Shown: positions 51,506-63,652 of the stretch, one piece after another
Numbering within the stretch: position 1 is the first letter of the stretch
How the letters are laid out: every line of letters begins with the position of its first letter
Assembly (NCBI RefSeq): GCF_000025545.1
Contig: NC_013889.1
Location: 2,163,501-2,227,500 of the forward strand
DNA length: 64,000 nt
DNA from: Thioalkalivibrio sp. K90mix
GTDB taxonomy: Bacteria > Pseudomonadota > Gammaproteobacteria > Ectothiorhodospirales > Ectothiorhodospiraceae
Direction: 5' to 3'
Notes under the pieces: generated by a model
What the model was told of the DNA's origin: nothing
The model's database searches: none
Seen by the model: the letters and a program-made list of their open reading frames with translations, nothing else
Position numbers and translations under genes: made by a program

Positions 51506-54500
51506 ATGCTGGATCGACTGATTCGATGGTCCCTCGCCAACCGCCTGCTGGTGATGGCCGGGGCCCTCGGCCTCCTGCTGCTGGGCGCCTGGCAGGCCAG
51601 CCAGACCCCGATCGACGTATTCCCGGACCTGACCGCACCCACCGTAACGGTGATGACCGAGGCCCCCGGCCTGGCCGCCGAGGAGGTGGAACAGCAGGTC
51701 AGCTACCTGATCGAGTCCGCGGTCAGCGGCGCGAGCGGGGTGCGCCGCGTGCGCTCGCAGTCCGTGGCCGGCTTCTCGCTGGTGTGGGTGGAGTTCGAGT
51801 GGGGCGAGGAGATCTACCAGGCCCGGCAGGTCGTCAACGAGCGGCTGGGGCGCGTGCAGGCGCAACTCCCCGAAGGCGTCGCCGCCCCGCAGCTGGGGCC
51901 GATCAGCTCGATCATGGGCGAGATCGCCTATCTCGGCGTACGTGACGACGCCCGTGCGGATGGCATGCGCGCCCGCGAAGTCGCGGACTGGGTGGTAGCG
52001 CGGCAGCTGGAGGCCATCCCCGGCGTGGCCCAGGTGACCACCCTGGGCGGCCAGGTCCGCCAATACCAGGTGCAAGTCTCCCCGGAGCGCCTCGCGGCGT
52101 TCGGCCTGAACCTCGCCGAGGTCCGGGACGCACTGGAACAGGCCAGCCGCAATGCGGGCGGCGACCGGCTCAGCGAGGGCGGCCAGGACTACCTGATCCG
52201 CTTCCTCGGTCGCGCCGAGCGGCTGGACGAGATCGAACAGGCCGTGGTCGCAGTACGCGACGGCATGCCGATCCTGGTACGGCATGTCGCGGAGGTCGCG
52301 ATGGGGCCCTCCATCCCGGTCGGGGATGGCGGCGTGAACGGCCACCCCGGTGTGGTGCTGGCCGTCTCCAAACAGCCAGATGCCGACACCCTCGACCTGA
52401 CGCGTTCGATCAACGAGACCCTCGCGCGGCTCGAAGCCGGCCTGCCCGAGGGTGTCACCATCGAACCCAACCTGTTCCGCCAGGCCGATTTCATCCAGAC
52501 GGCAGTGGCGAACGTGGGCAAGGCCCTGCGCGACGGGGCGATCTTCGTGGTGCTGATCCTGCTGGTGTTCCTGCTGAGCGTACGGATCACGCTGATCTCG
52601 GCGCTGGCCATCCCGCTGTCGTTGACCGTCGCCCTGCTGGTGCTGCACGCGCTGGGCATCACCATCAACACCATGACCCTGGGCGGCATGACCATCGCCA
52701 TCGGCGCGCTGGTCGACGATGCCATCATCTTCGTGGAGAACATCTATCGCCGCCTGCGCGAGAACGGCGGCGACCGCGATCGGGCCAGCCTGGACGAGAC
52801 CGTACGCCGGGCCTGCTCGGAGATGCGCTATCCGGTGGTCTATTCCACCGTGATCATCATGCTGGCGTTCGCCCCGCTGTTCTTCCTGAGCGGGGTGGAG
52901 GGCCGCCTGCTGCAGCCGCTGGGGCTGGCCTATCTGGTCGCGATCGCGGCCTCGCTCATGGTCGCCCTGACCGTGACGCCGGTGCTCGCCCGTTGGCTGC
53001 TGCCCGCGGTCGCGGAGCGTAGCGCGGGTCGCGAACCGCCGGTGGCCGCGGCCCTGCAGCGCGCCTACCGCCCGCTGCTGCGCGCCACCCTGCGCTTTCG
53101 CCGCAGTGTGGTGGTCATCTCGGCAGCCCTTGCCATCGCCACCCTGGCGGCCACGCTGCTGCTCGGGCGCTCCTTTCTGCCCGACTTCAACGAAGGCAGC
53201 CTGACCATCGAGATGGCGACCCCGCCCGGCACCGGCCTGGAGACCGCGGCGGAGATGGCCGGCCAGGTGGAACGCTGGCTGCTGGAACAGGATCCGATCC
53301 TCTCCGTCGCCCGCCGTACCGGACGGGCCGAAGGGGCCGAACACACCCAGCCGCCCCATCTGAGCGAACTGGATGTCCGTCTGGGCCCGCTGCCGCAGGG
53401 GAAGGAAGCGTTTCTCGAGGAGCTGCGCGAGGGGCTGGCCGCGTTTCCTGGCCAGTTCAACATCGGCCAGCCGATCTCGCACCGCATCGACCATATGCTG
53501 ACCGGCGTGCGCGCGAACCTGTCGGTGAAGATCTTCGGCCCGGGCCTGGGCGAACTGCAGCGCCTGGCGGGCGAGGTCGAGCGAACCCTCGAGGGCATCG
53601 ACGGCCTGGTCGACCTGTCGATCGAGCCCGTCGCCGCGGTGCCACAAATCCGGCTGCATGCCGATCGCAGCGCCCTCGCCCGCTACGGCCTGACCGTGGC
53701 CGACGCCGCGGAGACCCTGGAGACCGCTTGGCGCGGCGCCCGCGTCGCCCAGATCTTCGAGGGGGAGCGGCGTTTCGACCTGGTCGTGCAGCTGCCCGTG
53801 GAGCGGCGCGAGCTGGACCGCCTGGCCGACATCCCGATGCGCACGCCGACCGGGCACAACATCCGGCTGGGCGACGTGGCCGAACCGCGGATCGAACGCG
53901 GCCCCGCCCAGGTCAACCGCGAAAACGCCGAACGCCGCCTGGTGGTCAGCGCCAACGTGGCAGGGCGTGACCTGCGCGGGGCGGCCGACGAGGTCCGCGC
54001 CACCATCGACGAACGGGTAGCACTGCCCGAGGGCTATCGCGTGGAACTGGGCGGCCAGTTCGAGGCCGAGGCCCAGGCCAGCCGGACCATCGCCATCGTG
54101 TCCGCCGGCGTCCTGGTCGCCATGCTGGTGGTGCTGCAACTGGCCCTGCGCTCGCTGACCCTGGTCCTGCTGGTGATGGTCAACATCCCGCTGGCGCTGA
54201 TCGGCGGGGTGATCGCCGTGTTCGCCATGGGCGGCGTGCTGACCATCGCGGCGCTGGTCGGGTTCATCACCCTGTTCGGCATCGCCGTGCGCAACGGGCT
54301 GCTGCTGATCAGCCGCTACCAGAGCCTGGCGGCCGAGGGCGTGCCGCTGGACGAGGCCGTGGAACGCGGCGCACTGGAGCGGCTGACGCCGATCCTGATG
54401 ACCGCGCTCACCGCCGCGCTGGCGCTCGTCCCGCTGGCGCTGGGCCTGGGCGAGACCGGCACCGAGATCCAGGCCCCGATGGCCATCGTGATCCTCGGCG

Positions 54501-54586
54501 GCCTGCTCGGCTCCACCGCGCTCAACATGATTGTGCTGCCGGCCCTGTACCACTGGGTCCGGTCGCGCGCCGCGGCGCGGGCCTGA
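51506..54586 (+). CDS. Heavy-metal RND efflux pump (HME-RND, CzcA-like)
   Basis: This 1026-residue inner-membrane pump has twelve predicted transmembrane helices and two large periplasmic loops, with IDVFPDLTAPTVTVMTEAPGLAAEEVEQQV at the start and LGGMTIAIGALVDDAIIFVENIYRRLRENGG for TM4. The proton-relay motif reads AIGxxVDDAxxxVEN: the first acidic position of the CzcA DFG motif is Ala-Ile-Gly, while the second Asp and the Glu remain. It therefore differs from both the Zn/Co/Cd (DFG) class and the Cu/Ag CusA class. It is the third subunit gene, 11 bp after the adaptor. Confidence 0.93.
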   Translation: MLDRLIRWSLANRLLVMAGALGLLLLGAWQASQTPIDVFPDLTAPTVTVMTEAPGLAAEEVEQQVSYLIESAVSGASGVRRVRSQSVAGFSLVWVEFEWGEEIYQARQVVNERLGRVQAQLPEGVAAPQLGPISSIMGEIAYLGVRDDARADGMRAREVADWVVARQLEAIPGVAQVTTLGGQVRQYQVQVSPERLAAFGLNLAEVRDALEQASRNAGGDRLSEGGQDYLIRFLGRAERLDEIEQAVVAVRDGMPILVRHVAEVAMGPSIPVGDGGVNGHPGVVLAVSKQPDADTLDLTRSINETLARLEAGLPEGVTIEPNLFRQADFIQTAVANVGKALRDGAIFVVLILLVFLLSVRITLISALAIPLSLTVALLVLHALGITINTMTLGGMTIAIGALVDDAIIFVENIYRRLRENGGDRDRASLDETVRRACSEMRYPVVYSTVIIMLAFAPLFFLSGVEGRLLQPLGLAYLVAIAASLMVALTVTPVLARWLLPAVAERSAGREPPVAAALQRAYRPLLRATLRFRRSVVVISAALAIATLAATLLLGRSFLPDFNEGSLTIEMATPPGTGLETAAEMAGQVERWLLEQDPILSVARRTGRAEGAEHTQPPHLSELDVRLGPLPQGKEAFLEELREGLAAFPGQFNIGQPISHRIDHMLTGVRANLSVKIFGPGLGELQRLAGEVERTLEGIDGLVDLSIEPVAAVPQIRLHADRSALARYGLTVADAAETLETAWRGARVAQIFEGERRFDLVVQLPVERRELDRLADIPMRTPTGHNIRLGDVAEPRIERGPAQVNRENAERRLVVSANVAGRDLRGAADEVRATIDERVALPEGYRVELGGQFEAEAQASRTIAIVSAGVLVAMLVVLQLALRSLTLVLLVMVNIPLALIGGVIAVFAMGGVLTIAALVGFITLFGIAVRNGLLLISRYQSLAAEGVPLDEAVERGALERLTPILMTALTAALALVPLALGLGETGTEIQAPMAIVILGGLLGSTALNMIVLPALYHWVRSRAAARA

Positions 54587-54604
54587 CGCCGGTTCGACCC
54601 TGAC

Positions 54605-54628
54605 GCTGTGGCGTCATGACGCCACAGC
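54605..54628. promoter_or_regulatory. 24-bp perfect palindrome, probable operator of the RHH/RelE pair
   Basis: GCTGTGGCGTCA pairs exactly with TGACGCCACAGC at 54605-54628, directly upstream of a TACAAT box (54631-54636). A -10 box here would place the -35 within the palindrome, so repression by the ribbon-helix-helix antitoxin is expected. Confidence 0.75.
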
Positions 54629-54667
54629 GCTACAATGAACCTTGTATCCATCATCCCGGAGGCTCCA

Positions 54668-54901
54668 ATGAACGAGCCGAACAAGCGTTCCACCGTGTAT
54701 TTCGAACCGGACCTGCACCGCGCCCTGCGTATGAAGGCCGCCTCCACCCAGTGCTCGATCTCCGATCTGGTCAATCGCGCCGTGCGCCAAGTACTGATCG
54801 AGGACCAGGAGGATTTGAGGGCGTTCGAGGATCGCGTTGCAGAGCCGACCATGTCCTACGAGGCGCTCCTCGACGACCTGAAGGCGCATGGCAAGCTTTG
54901 A
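54668..54901 (+). CDS. Ribbon-helix-helix antitoxin
   Basis: This 77-residue CopG/RelB-like protein has the strand-helix-helix pattern RSTVYFEPDLHRALRMKAASTQCSISDLVNRAVRQVL at residues 8-44, which forms the dimeric DNA-binding fold. The acidic C-terminus (EDLRAFEDRVAEPTMSYEALLDDLKAHGKL) would wrap the toxin. GGAGG lies six bases before the ATG. The last codons overlap the toxin start (ATG at 54888), so the two are translationally coupled. It should repress its own promoter through the palindrome upstream. Confidence 0.9.
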   Translation: MNEPNKRSTVYFEPDLHRALRMKAASTQCSISDLVNRAVRQVLIEDQEDLRAFEDRVAEPTMSYEALLDDLKAHGKL

Positions 54902-55145
54902 GGTTGTGGTCCGCAAGTCCGTCGCCAAGGATCTGCGACGGGTTCCCGACAGGGACGTACGCCGCATCCTGGAGCGCATCGCTTCGCTGGCAGAGGACCC
55001 CCGCCCACCGGGCAGCGAGAAGCTTTCCGCGCAGGAACGCTACCGTGTGCGGCAAGGCGCCTACCGCATCCTCTACGAGATCCAGGACGAGCAACTGATC
55101 GTCACGGTGGTGAAGATCGGCCACCGCCGTGAGGTCTATCGGTAA
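54888..55145 (+). CDS. RelE/ParE family toxin
   Basis: This 85-residue protein has the RelE/ParE fold: FEVVVRKSVAKDLRRVPDRDVRRILERIASLAEDPRPPGSEKL, then YRVRQGAYRILYEIQDEQLIVTVVKIGHRREVYR. The GxYRIxYEIxD and C-terminal KIGHRREVY pattern suits an mRNA-interferase (RelE) or gyrase-targeting (ParE) member; the RelE-type catalytic Arg/His/Tyr are present. It overlaps its antitoxin by 14 bp and follows the RND pump gene. Whether it is still active cannot be seen. Confidence 0.9.
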   Translation: MASFEVVVRKSVAKDLRRVPDRDVRRILERIASLAEDPRPPGSEKLSAQERYRVRQGAYRILYEIQDEQLIVTVVKIGHRREVYR

Positions 55146-55172
55146 CTCTAGGTGTGATCTCTCAACAGGCTG

Positions 55173-58067
<2,895 letters not shown>

Positions 58068-58138
58068 TCAGGCAAACACCGACGCCCTCATCCACGCGTC
58101 GGGGACCTCGCAGGCAAGCCCGATCCTGCATGTGCTGC

Positions 58139-58165
58139 ATCGGCCAGAGGGCTGGCCTCCTACAG
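58139..58165. repeat. REP-like single arm
   Basis: ATCGGCCAGAGGGCTGGCCTC followed by CTACAG matches the class at 28483-28552. Confidence 0.5.
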
Positions 58166-58214
58166 GGCGATGTCCCGGGATGGATCGAGGCAACACCACC
58201 CGGGAGCTGCTGGC

Positions 58215-58928
58215 TCAGCTACCGCCGACGATCCGTTCGATCACGGCCTCCGGCTCCTGGTAGCCGGACATCTGCTGGCCGTCCTCGGTGATCAGGGCCG
58301 GGGTCCCGCGCACGTTCAGCTGCTGGCCCAGTGCCAAGTGTGCATCCTGCGGGGTATCGCAGCTGCCGTCGATATGGTCCAGGGTGTCGCCAGTCTTGGC
58401 GCGGTCCATCGCGTCCTCGCGGTCATCCGCGCACCAGATCCGGTCCATGATCTCCGGGGAATTCTGTCCCAGCACAGGGAACATCAGGTAGCGCACCTTG
58501 ATGCCGGCCTCCAGGTACTGCGGGATGTCCTGGTGAAGCTCACGGCAGTAGGGGCAATTCGGATCGGTAAAGACATTCAGCACGCCGCGGGTGTCGCCGT
58601 TCGGTGAATAGACCACCAGTTCGCGGTCGTCGATCTCGGCGAACATGTCAGCGCGCACACCACGCAGTGACCCTTGGGTCAGGTTGTCGCGGGTATCCAG
58701 GTCAATCAGGTTGCCCTGCAGCAGGTACTTGCCATCCCCGGAGACATAGAAGATCTCGGTGCCATAGCGCACCTCATAGATCCCGTCCATGCCGGTCTCC
58801 TGGATGCTGTCGATCTCGGCATTGGGGATCACGTCCGCCATGCGCTCTTCGATGGCATCGGTCGCGGCGGCGGTGGAGGTGAAGGCGGCCAGCAGCATGG
58901 CCAGGGGCAGTGCGCGTTGTACAAACAT
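58215..58928 (-). CDS. dsbC: Thiol:disulfide interchange protein DsbC
   Basis: DsbC isomerises wrong disulfides in the periplasm. The 237-residue protein has a signal peptide (to about Ala22), an N-terminal dimerisation domain (EERMADVIPNAEIDSIQETGMDGIYEVRYGTEIFYVSGDGKYLLQGNLIDLDT), and a thioredoxin domain with CPYC (Cys125/Cys128) in VFTDPNCPYCRELHQ. The cis-Pro region LNVRGTPALITEDGQQMSGY and a second cysteine pair (WCADD...SCDTP) complete it. The domains match DsbC and not DsbG. It is a stand-alone gene, 94 bp from xerD. Confidence 0.95.
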   Translation of the reverse strand: MFVQRALPLAMLLAAFTSTAAATDAIEERMADVIPNAEIDSIQETGMDGIYEVRYGTEIFYVSGDGKYLLQGNLIDLDTRDNLTQGSLRGVRADMFAEIDDRELVVYSPNGDTRGVLNVFTDPNCPYCRELHQDIPQYLEAGIKVRYLMFPVLGQNSPEIMDRIWCADDREDAMDRAKTGDTLDHIDGSCDTPQDAHLALGQQLNVRGTPALITEDGQQMSGYQEPEAVIERIVGGS

Positions 58929-59021
58929 GGACTCTCTCGTAGCTGTGCAAGAAAACGGGGCCAGTCTAGCAGTCCCGAAGCGGGGTGCCTGCCGAGGCCG
59001 GCAAGATCGCAGTAATAGACG

Positions 59022-59927
59022 TCAGCCGCGGGGATGATGTTCCGCATGCAGGCTCTGCAGGCGGGCGCGTGCGACGTGGGTATAGATTTGCGTGGTCGAC
59101 AGGCTGCTGTGGCCCAGCAGCATCTGCACCACACGCAGATCCGCGCCGTGGTCGAGCAGATGGGTCGCGAACGCGTGGCGCAGGGTATGGGGCGACAGCG
59201 GCACTTCGATTCCGGCCACTTGGGCGTAGTGCTTGATGCGATACCAAAAGGCCTGACGGGTGAGCCCCCTGCCTCGCCGGGTCACGAACACGGTATCCAC
59301 TGGCGGATGGCCGGACATCAGTGCACCGCGTGCCTCTCGCAGATAACGCGCCAGCCAGTGGGCAGCCTCCTCACCCAGCGGTACCAGGCGTTCCTTGTCG
59401 CCCTTGCCAGTGATGCGCACCACCCCCTGACGGCTGTTCACCTCGGACTGCTCCAGCCCAACCAGCTCGGATACGCGCAGGCCGGTGGCGTACATCAGTT
59501 CGAGCATCGCGCGGTCACGCAGACCCACTTCAGTGTGCAGCTCGGGGGCCGCCAGCAGCGCATTGACTTGAGTCTCGGACAGGCTGTCCGGCAACGGGCG
59601 GCCGGCACGCGGGGATTCGATTCCGGCGCTGGGATCGTCCTCGCGTTCGCCCTGATGCACCAGATAGCGATAGAAGCGACGAATACTGGACAGCGCGCGG
59701 GTAATGGATTTCGGCCGTGCCCCCGCCTGCATGCGGGCACTGACGAACGCCAGAAGATCGGCGCTACTGGCTGCCTCGAGCGCAACCCCGCGCCCATGCA
59801 GCCAGCGCGCCAGGGCCTCGAGGTCGCGCCGGTAGGCCGCCAGGGTATGGTCCGAGAGGCCCTCGACCGCCCAGAGCTCGTCCAGGAAGCGGTCGAGGAC
59901 CGGTGAGGTCGTCGCGGCGGTGGTCAC
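59022..59927 (-). CDS. xerD: Site-specific tyrosine recombinase XerD
   Basis: XerD with XerC resolves chromosome dimers at dif. The 301-residue protein has an N-terminal core-binding domain (FLDELWAVEGLSDHTLAAYRRDLEALARWL) and a catalytic domain with R151 in TGLRVSE, K175 in GKGDKER, H247/R250 in SPHTLRHAFATHLLDHGADLRVVQMLLGHSSLSTTQIYTH, His273 and nucleophile Tyr282. The start MTTAATTSPVLDRFLDELW lines up with XerD and not with the XerC N-terminus. It lies 4 bp downstream of the slipin gene and 94 bp from dsbC; the xerD-dsbC linkage is common in gammaproteobacteria. Confidence 0.95.
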   Translation of the reverse strand: MTTAATTSPVLDRFLDELWAVEGLSDHTLAAYRRDLEALARWLHGRGVALEAASSADLLAFVSARMQAGARPKSITRALSSIRRFYRYLVHQGEREDDPSAGIESPRAGRPLPDSLSETQVNALLAAPELHTEVGLRDRAMLELMYATGLRVSELVGLEQSEVNSRQGVVRITGKGDKERLVPLGEEAAHWLARYLREARGALMSGHPPVDTVFVTRRGRGLTRQAFWYRIKHYAQVAGIEVPLSPHTLRHAFATHLLDHGADLRVVQMLLGHSSLSTTQIYTHVARARLQSLHAEHHPRG

Positions 59928-59930
59928 GCG

Positions 59931-60758
59931 TTACGACTGACCGCCTCCGGGAGTACCCGGGTTGCCCATATTGCCGGGCGCCTCCGGGTTCTCTGCACGA
60001 AACTTGCCGGCGAGGTTCTCGAAGACCTTAGTCAGCTCCAGCGGCAACGGGAAGAAGATGGAGTTGGCGTTGCCGTTGGTCGACATGTCGGCCATGGTCT
60101 GCAAATAGCGCAGCTGCAGCGCGGCGGGGCTCGCCTCCATCTTCTGCGCGGCCTGCACCAGCTTTTCGGCCGCCTGCAGCTCGCCCTCGGCGTGGATGAC
60201 CTTGGCGCGCCGCTCGCGCTCGGCCTCGGCCTGGCGGGCAATGGCGCGAATCATCGAGTCGTCCAGGTCGACATGCTTGATCTCGACATTGGTGACCTTG
60301 ATGCCCCAGGCATCGGTCTGGCTGTCGAGGATTTCCTGGATGTCGTTGTTCAGCTTGTCGCGCTCGGAGAGCATCTCGTCCAGATCATGCTTGCCGAGCA
60401 CCGAGCGCAGCGTGGTCTGCGCAAGCTGGCTGGTGGCCGCGTAATAGTCCTCGACCTGGATCACCGATTTGGCGGAATCCACTACGCGGAAGTACAGCAC
60501 CGCGTTCACCCGGACCGTCACGTTGTCCTGCGAGATCACGTCCTGGCTGGGCACGTCCAGCGTAATGATGCGCAGGTCGATCCGCACCATCTGCTGGATG
60601 CCCGGGATCACGATGATCAGGCCCGGGCCCTTGACCGACTGGAAGCGACCGAGGAAGAAGATGACGCCGCGCTCGTACTCGCGCAGCACCTTGATCGACA
60701 TCACGATGATGGCGACCAGGATGACTAGCGGGACGACAAAGAAACCGAGATCGTTCAT
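59931..60758 (-). CDS. Slipin (stomatin/prohibitin, SPFH domain) family protein
   Basis: This 275-residue protein has an N-terminal membrane hairpin ([20 protein letters not shown]), a SPFH domain with [38 protein letters not shown] and [28 protein letters not shown], and a coiled-coil C-terminal part rich in Ala/Glu ([30 protein letters not shown]). SPFH proteins scaffold membrane microdomains. The adjacent NfeD gene (37 bp upstream) and this gene form the classical nfeD/slipin partner pair; the NfeD protease may cleave the slipin C-terminus. Confidence 0.93.
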   Translation of the reverse strand: MNDLGFFVVPLVILVAIIVMSIKVLREYERGVIFFLGRFQSVKGPGLIIVIPGIQQMVRIDLRIITLDVPSQDVISQDNVTVRVNAVLYFRVVDSAKSVIQVEDYYAATSQLAQTTLRSVLGKHDLDEMLSERDKLNNDIQEILDSQTDAWGIKVTNVEIKHVDLDDSMIRAIARQAEAERERRAKVIHAEGELQAAEKLVQAAQKMEASPAALQLRYLQTMADMSTNGNANSIFFPLPLELTKVFENLAGKFRAENPEAPGNMGNPGTPGGGQS

Positions 60759-60795
60759 GTCCTGCTCCTTCTTGTTGTGAACACCGTTCGACCGG

Positions 60796-62328
60796 TCAGC
60801 CGGCCGAGGCGGTATCCGGGGTGTCTTCTTCGGTCACGGGTTCGACCTGCAGCTTCAGGCCGTCGATGGCCGTTACGCGCACTTTCTGCCCTTCGCGGAC
60901 CGGTGCGGAGCTCTCCGCGTTCCATTGCTCGCTGTGGACCCATACCCGGCCACTGTGGTCGAAGTCCTCGCGCGCCTCGCCGATCATGCCGATCATCTCT
61001 TCATAGCCGGTGGCGGGCTTCTTGCCACGCAGACTGAACAGCCGGCCCAGCACCCACACCGACAGGATGCCAATGGCAATGGCGGTGCCGATCACCAGCG
61101 GGATCGCCACATTCAGCTGCGGGTCGTCCCACAAGATGATGGAGCCAACGGTAAAGGCCACGATTCCTCCTATGCCCAGCGCCCCGAAACTGGGTACGAA
61201 GGCCTCTGCAATCATGAAGATCATGCCCAGCAGCATCAGCGCCAGGCCCGCGTAGTTCACCGGCATCACCTGCAGCGCGAAGAACGCCAGGATCAGCGCG
61301 ATCGAGCCGATCACCCCGGGATAGATCGCACCCGGGTTGGCCAGCTCGAAGATGATGCCGTAGATCCCGAGCAGCATCAGGATATAGGCAATGTTCGGGT
61401 TGGTGATCACTGACAGCAACTGGGTGCGCCAGTCCGGGTCCATGCGCACGATCTCCAGCCCCTCGGTGGACAGTGTGCGCTCGCCATCGTGCATGCGCAC
61501 AGTGTGGCCGTCGATCTGTGTCAGCAGGTCGTCGAGGTTGTTCGCGACGAAGTCGATCACGTTCTGTTCCAGCGCGGCAGTCGCGGTCAGGTTGGAGCCC
61601 TCGCGCACGGTCTCCTCGGCCCACTCGGCGTTGCGGTCGTAGCGCTCGGCCAGGCCGCGGATGTAGGACACCGCATCTTCCAGCACCTTGCGCTCCATTG
61701 CATCGCCCCCGCGACGGGGCGAGGGCGGATCGTCCTCCAGCAGCTCGTCCTCGGTGGCCGGCTCGACCTCGCCGTTATCATTGCCATTACCGTTGTCGCC
61801 GTTCTCCCCGTTCTCGGCGCCGTTCCCACCGTTGCCGTTGTCATTGGCCTCGTCGGCAGCCTCTTCTGCCTCCTCTTCCGGCGGATCCATACCCGGCAGA
61901 CCGCCCCCGCCCATCTGCACGGGGGTGGCAGAGCCCAGATTGGTGGCTGGCGTCATGGCCGCGACGTGCGAGCCATAAAGAATGTAGGTGCCGGCACTGG
62001 CGGCGCGTGCGCCCGACGGGTGGACATAGGTGACGACCGGCACATCCGACTGCAGGATGTTGCGGATAATGCTGCGCATGCTGGAATCGAGCCCGCCGGG
62101 CGTATCCAGCATCAGCACCATCACCTCCGCATCGTCGGCCTCCGCACGCTCGATACCGCGGCGAATGTAATCTCCAGTAGCCGGCCCAATGGCATCCTCT
62201 ACGGTCAGCACCAGGGCGTGCCGTTGTCCGGTTTCCGCCAGTGTGGACACCGCCAGCCAGCCGGCCCCCAGCAGCAGGAACGCCAGCCAGATTGCGGTTC
62301 GCCAGACGCGCATGCCGCCTCGCTTCAT
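60796..62328 (-). CDS. NfeD family membrane-bound serine protease (long form, ClpP-like)
   Basis: This 510-residue protein has a signal anchor, a ClpP-like serine protease domain ([48 protein letters not shown], with the Ser-Lys dyad likely in [11 protein letters not shown]), then an unusual ~60-residue insert rich in Asn, Gly, Asp and Glu (about residues 150-205). Four or five transmembrane helices ([46 protein letters not shown]) and a C-terminal OB-type NfeD domain follow. It pairs with the slipin gene. Its substrate is presumably the slipin C-terminus. Confidence 0.9.
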   Translation of the reverse strand: MKRGGMRVWRTAIWLAFLLLGAGWLAVSTLAETGQRHALVLTVEDAIGPATGDYIRRGIERAEADDAEVMVLMLDTPGGLDSSMRSIIRNILQSDVPVVTYVHPSGARAASAGTYILYGSHVAAMTPATNLGSATPVQMGGGGLPGMDPPEEEAEEAADEANDNGNGGNGAENGENGDNGNGNDNGEVEPATEDELLEDDPPSPRRGGDAMERKVLEDAVSYIRGLAERYDRNAEWAEETVREGSNLTATAALEQNVIDFVANNLDDLLTQIDGHTVRMHDGERTLSTEGLEIVRMDPDWRTQLLSVITNPNIAYILMLLGIYGIIFELANPGAIYPGVIGSIALILAFFALQVMPVNYAGLALMLLGMIFMIAEAFVPSFGALGIGGIVAFTVGSIILWDDPQLNVAIPLVIGTAIAIGILSVWVLGRLFSLRGKKPATGYEEMIGMIGEAREDFDHSGRVWVHSEQWNAESSAPVREGQKVRVTAIDGLKLQVEPVTEEDTPDTASAG

Positions 62329-62438
62329 GGGCTTCCTCTCCCGTCGGTCCTGTTTCGTCGTACACTCGGCAACGCTTCACCCGGTACGTGCCCCCACCCT
62401 AAACCATAGGCTATTGCGCCGCTGATTCCCCAATCCCG

Positions 62439-63032
62439 ATGTCCGCATCCCCCACGAACAAGGCAATGCATCCGCCGCTTGGCCTGGTTCTGGCCGGCGG
62501 ACAGGGTCGGCGCATGGGCGGGCGCAACAAGGGCTGGGTGGAGTATCGGGGCCGCCCGCTGGTGGAACAGGTGATCGAACGTCTCGCGCCGCAAGTGGAC
62601 TCCATCGTGATCAGCGCCAACACCGATATCGACCGTTATCGCGCGCTAGGGTTTCCCTGTCTGCCGGATACCCGTCCGGACTACCCGGGACCGCTGGCCG
62701 GGATCGCCGCGGCATGGGCGCACTACCCCGGACACACCCTGCTCAGTGTCCCGGTGGATGCCCCGCACCTGCCGCTCGACCTGTCCGAACGACTGGGTCA
62801 GGCGCTGGACACCGGTGACGCCCCGGCCGCGATCGCCCACGACGGCGAACGGCTGCAACCGCTATTCGCCCTGCTCAGACCCGACCTGGCCGCGCGCCTG
62901 GAGACGGATCTCGCACATGGCCCACTCGCAGTTGGCCGCTGGTTTCGCGATATCGGCGCCACGGTGGTCGACTTCTCCGACCAGCCCGGCGCCTTCGCCA
63001 ACCTGAATACGCCCGAGGACCTGGTCGGCTGA
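62439..63032 (+). CDS. mobA: Molybdenum cofactor guanylyltransferase MobA
   Basis: MobA joins GMP to molybdopterin to give the bis-MGD cofactor of DMSO-reductase-type enzymes. The 197-residue protein has LVLAGGQGRRMGGRNKGWVEYRGRPL (family LAGGxSxRMGxDKG; Asn replaces the usual Asp of DKG), DSIVISANTDIDRY, DTRPDYPGPLAGIAAAW and LLSVPVDAPHLPLDL. FANLNTPEDL closes it. It is divergent from nfeD and followed by mobB and moeA, giving a molybdenum cofactor cluster. Confidence 0.93.
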   Translation: MSASPTNKAMHPPLGLVLAGGQGRRMGGRNKGWVEYRGRPLVEQVIERLAPQVDSIVISANTDIDRYRALGFPCLPDTRPDYPGPLAGIAAAWAHYPGHTLLSVPVDAPHLPLDLSERLGQALDTGDAPAAIAHDGERLQPLFALLRPDLAARLETDLAHGPLAVGRWFRDIGATVVDFSDQPGAFANLNTPEDLVG

Positions 63033-63096
63033 ACACCCCCTCCCGCTGCCGCCGGTTATCGCTATACTCGGGCGTGCATAACGCAAGCCAACGACC

Positions 63097-63633
63097 ATGA
63101 CGCCACACCCGTTCAATCTGCCGCGCATCGGCTTTGCCGCCTGGAGCGGCAGCGGCAAGACGACCCTGCTCAAGGCGGTAATCCCCGCCCTGCGCGCCCG
63201 TGGCCAGCGCCCGGCCGTGATCAAGCATGCCCATCACGCCTTCGACGTAGACACCCCCGGCAAGGACAGTTACGAGCTGCGCCATGCCGGCGCGGACCAG
63301 ATGCTGGTCGCCTCCTGCCGGCGCTACGCCCTGATGGTGGAGACCCCGGAGACCGACGATGGCCGCGTACCGGACCTGGACATGCTCTGCTCGCGCCTGG
63401 ACCCGGAGCGCGCGGACCTGATCCTGGTCGAGGGCTTCAAGCAGGCCGACCTGCCGAAGATCGAGGTCCACCGCCCAGCCGTCGGCAAGCCCCCGCTGTA
63501 CCCGGAGATCCCCGGCGTGATCGCGGTCGCGACCGATGCCGCCGAGCTGGACTTTGACGGCCCCCTGCTGCCGGTCAACGACCCCGATGCGGTCGCGCGC
63601 TTCATCATCGACTATTGCAACCTGAACCCCTGA
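63097..63633 (+). CDS. mobB: Molybdopterin-guanine dinucleotide biosynthesis protein MobB
   Basis: MobB is a P-loop GTP-binding helper of MobA. The 178-residue product has the Walker A WSGSGKTTLLKAVIPALRARGQRPAVIKHAHHAFDVDTPGKDSYELRHAGADQMLVAS, with the conserved HAHH and DTPGKDSYxxRxAGA patterns, then DLILVEGFKQADLPKIEVHRP. Length and order are typical. It lies 64 bp after mobA and 19 bp before moeA, and all three are in one direction. Confidence 0.95.
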   Translation: MTPHPFNLPRIGFAAWSGSGKTTLLKAVIPALRARGQRPAVIKHAHHAFDVDTPGKDSYELRHAGADQMLVASCRRYALMVETPETDDGRVPDLDMLCSRLDPERADLILVEGFKQADLPKIEVHRPAVGKPPLYPEIPGVIAVATDAAELDFDGPLLPVNDPDAVARFIIDYCNLNP

Positions 63634-63652
63634 CCCGGAGACGCCGAGCGCC

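Noticed and set aside
51491-54553. Open frame of 1020 codons antisense to the RND pump gene
   Set aside because: It is a GC-rich shadow of the pump gene with Gln/His/Arg-rich composition and no domain. The pump frame carries all RND motifs.
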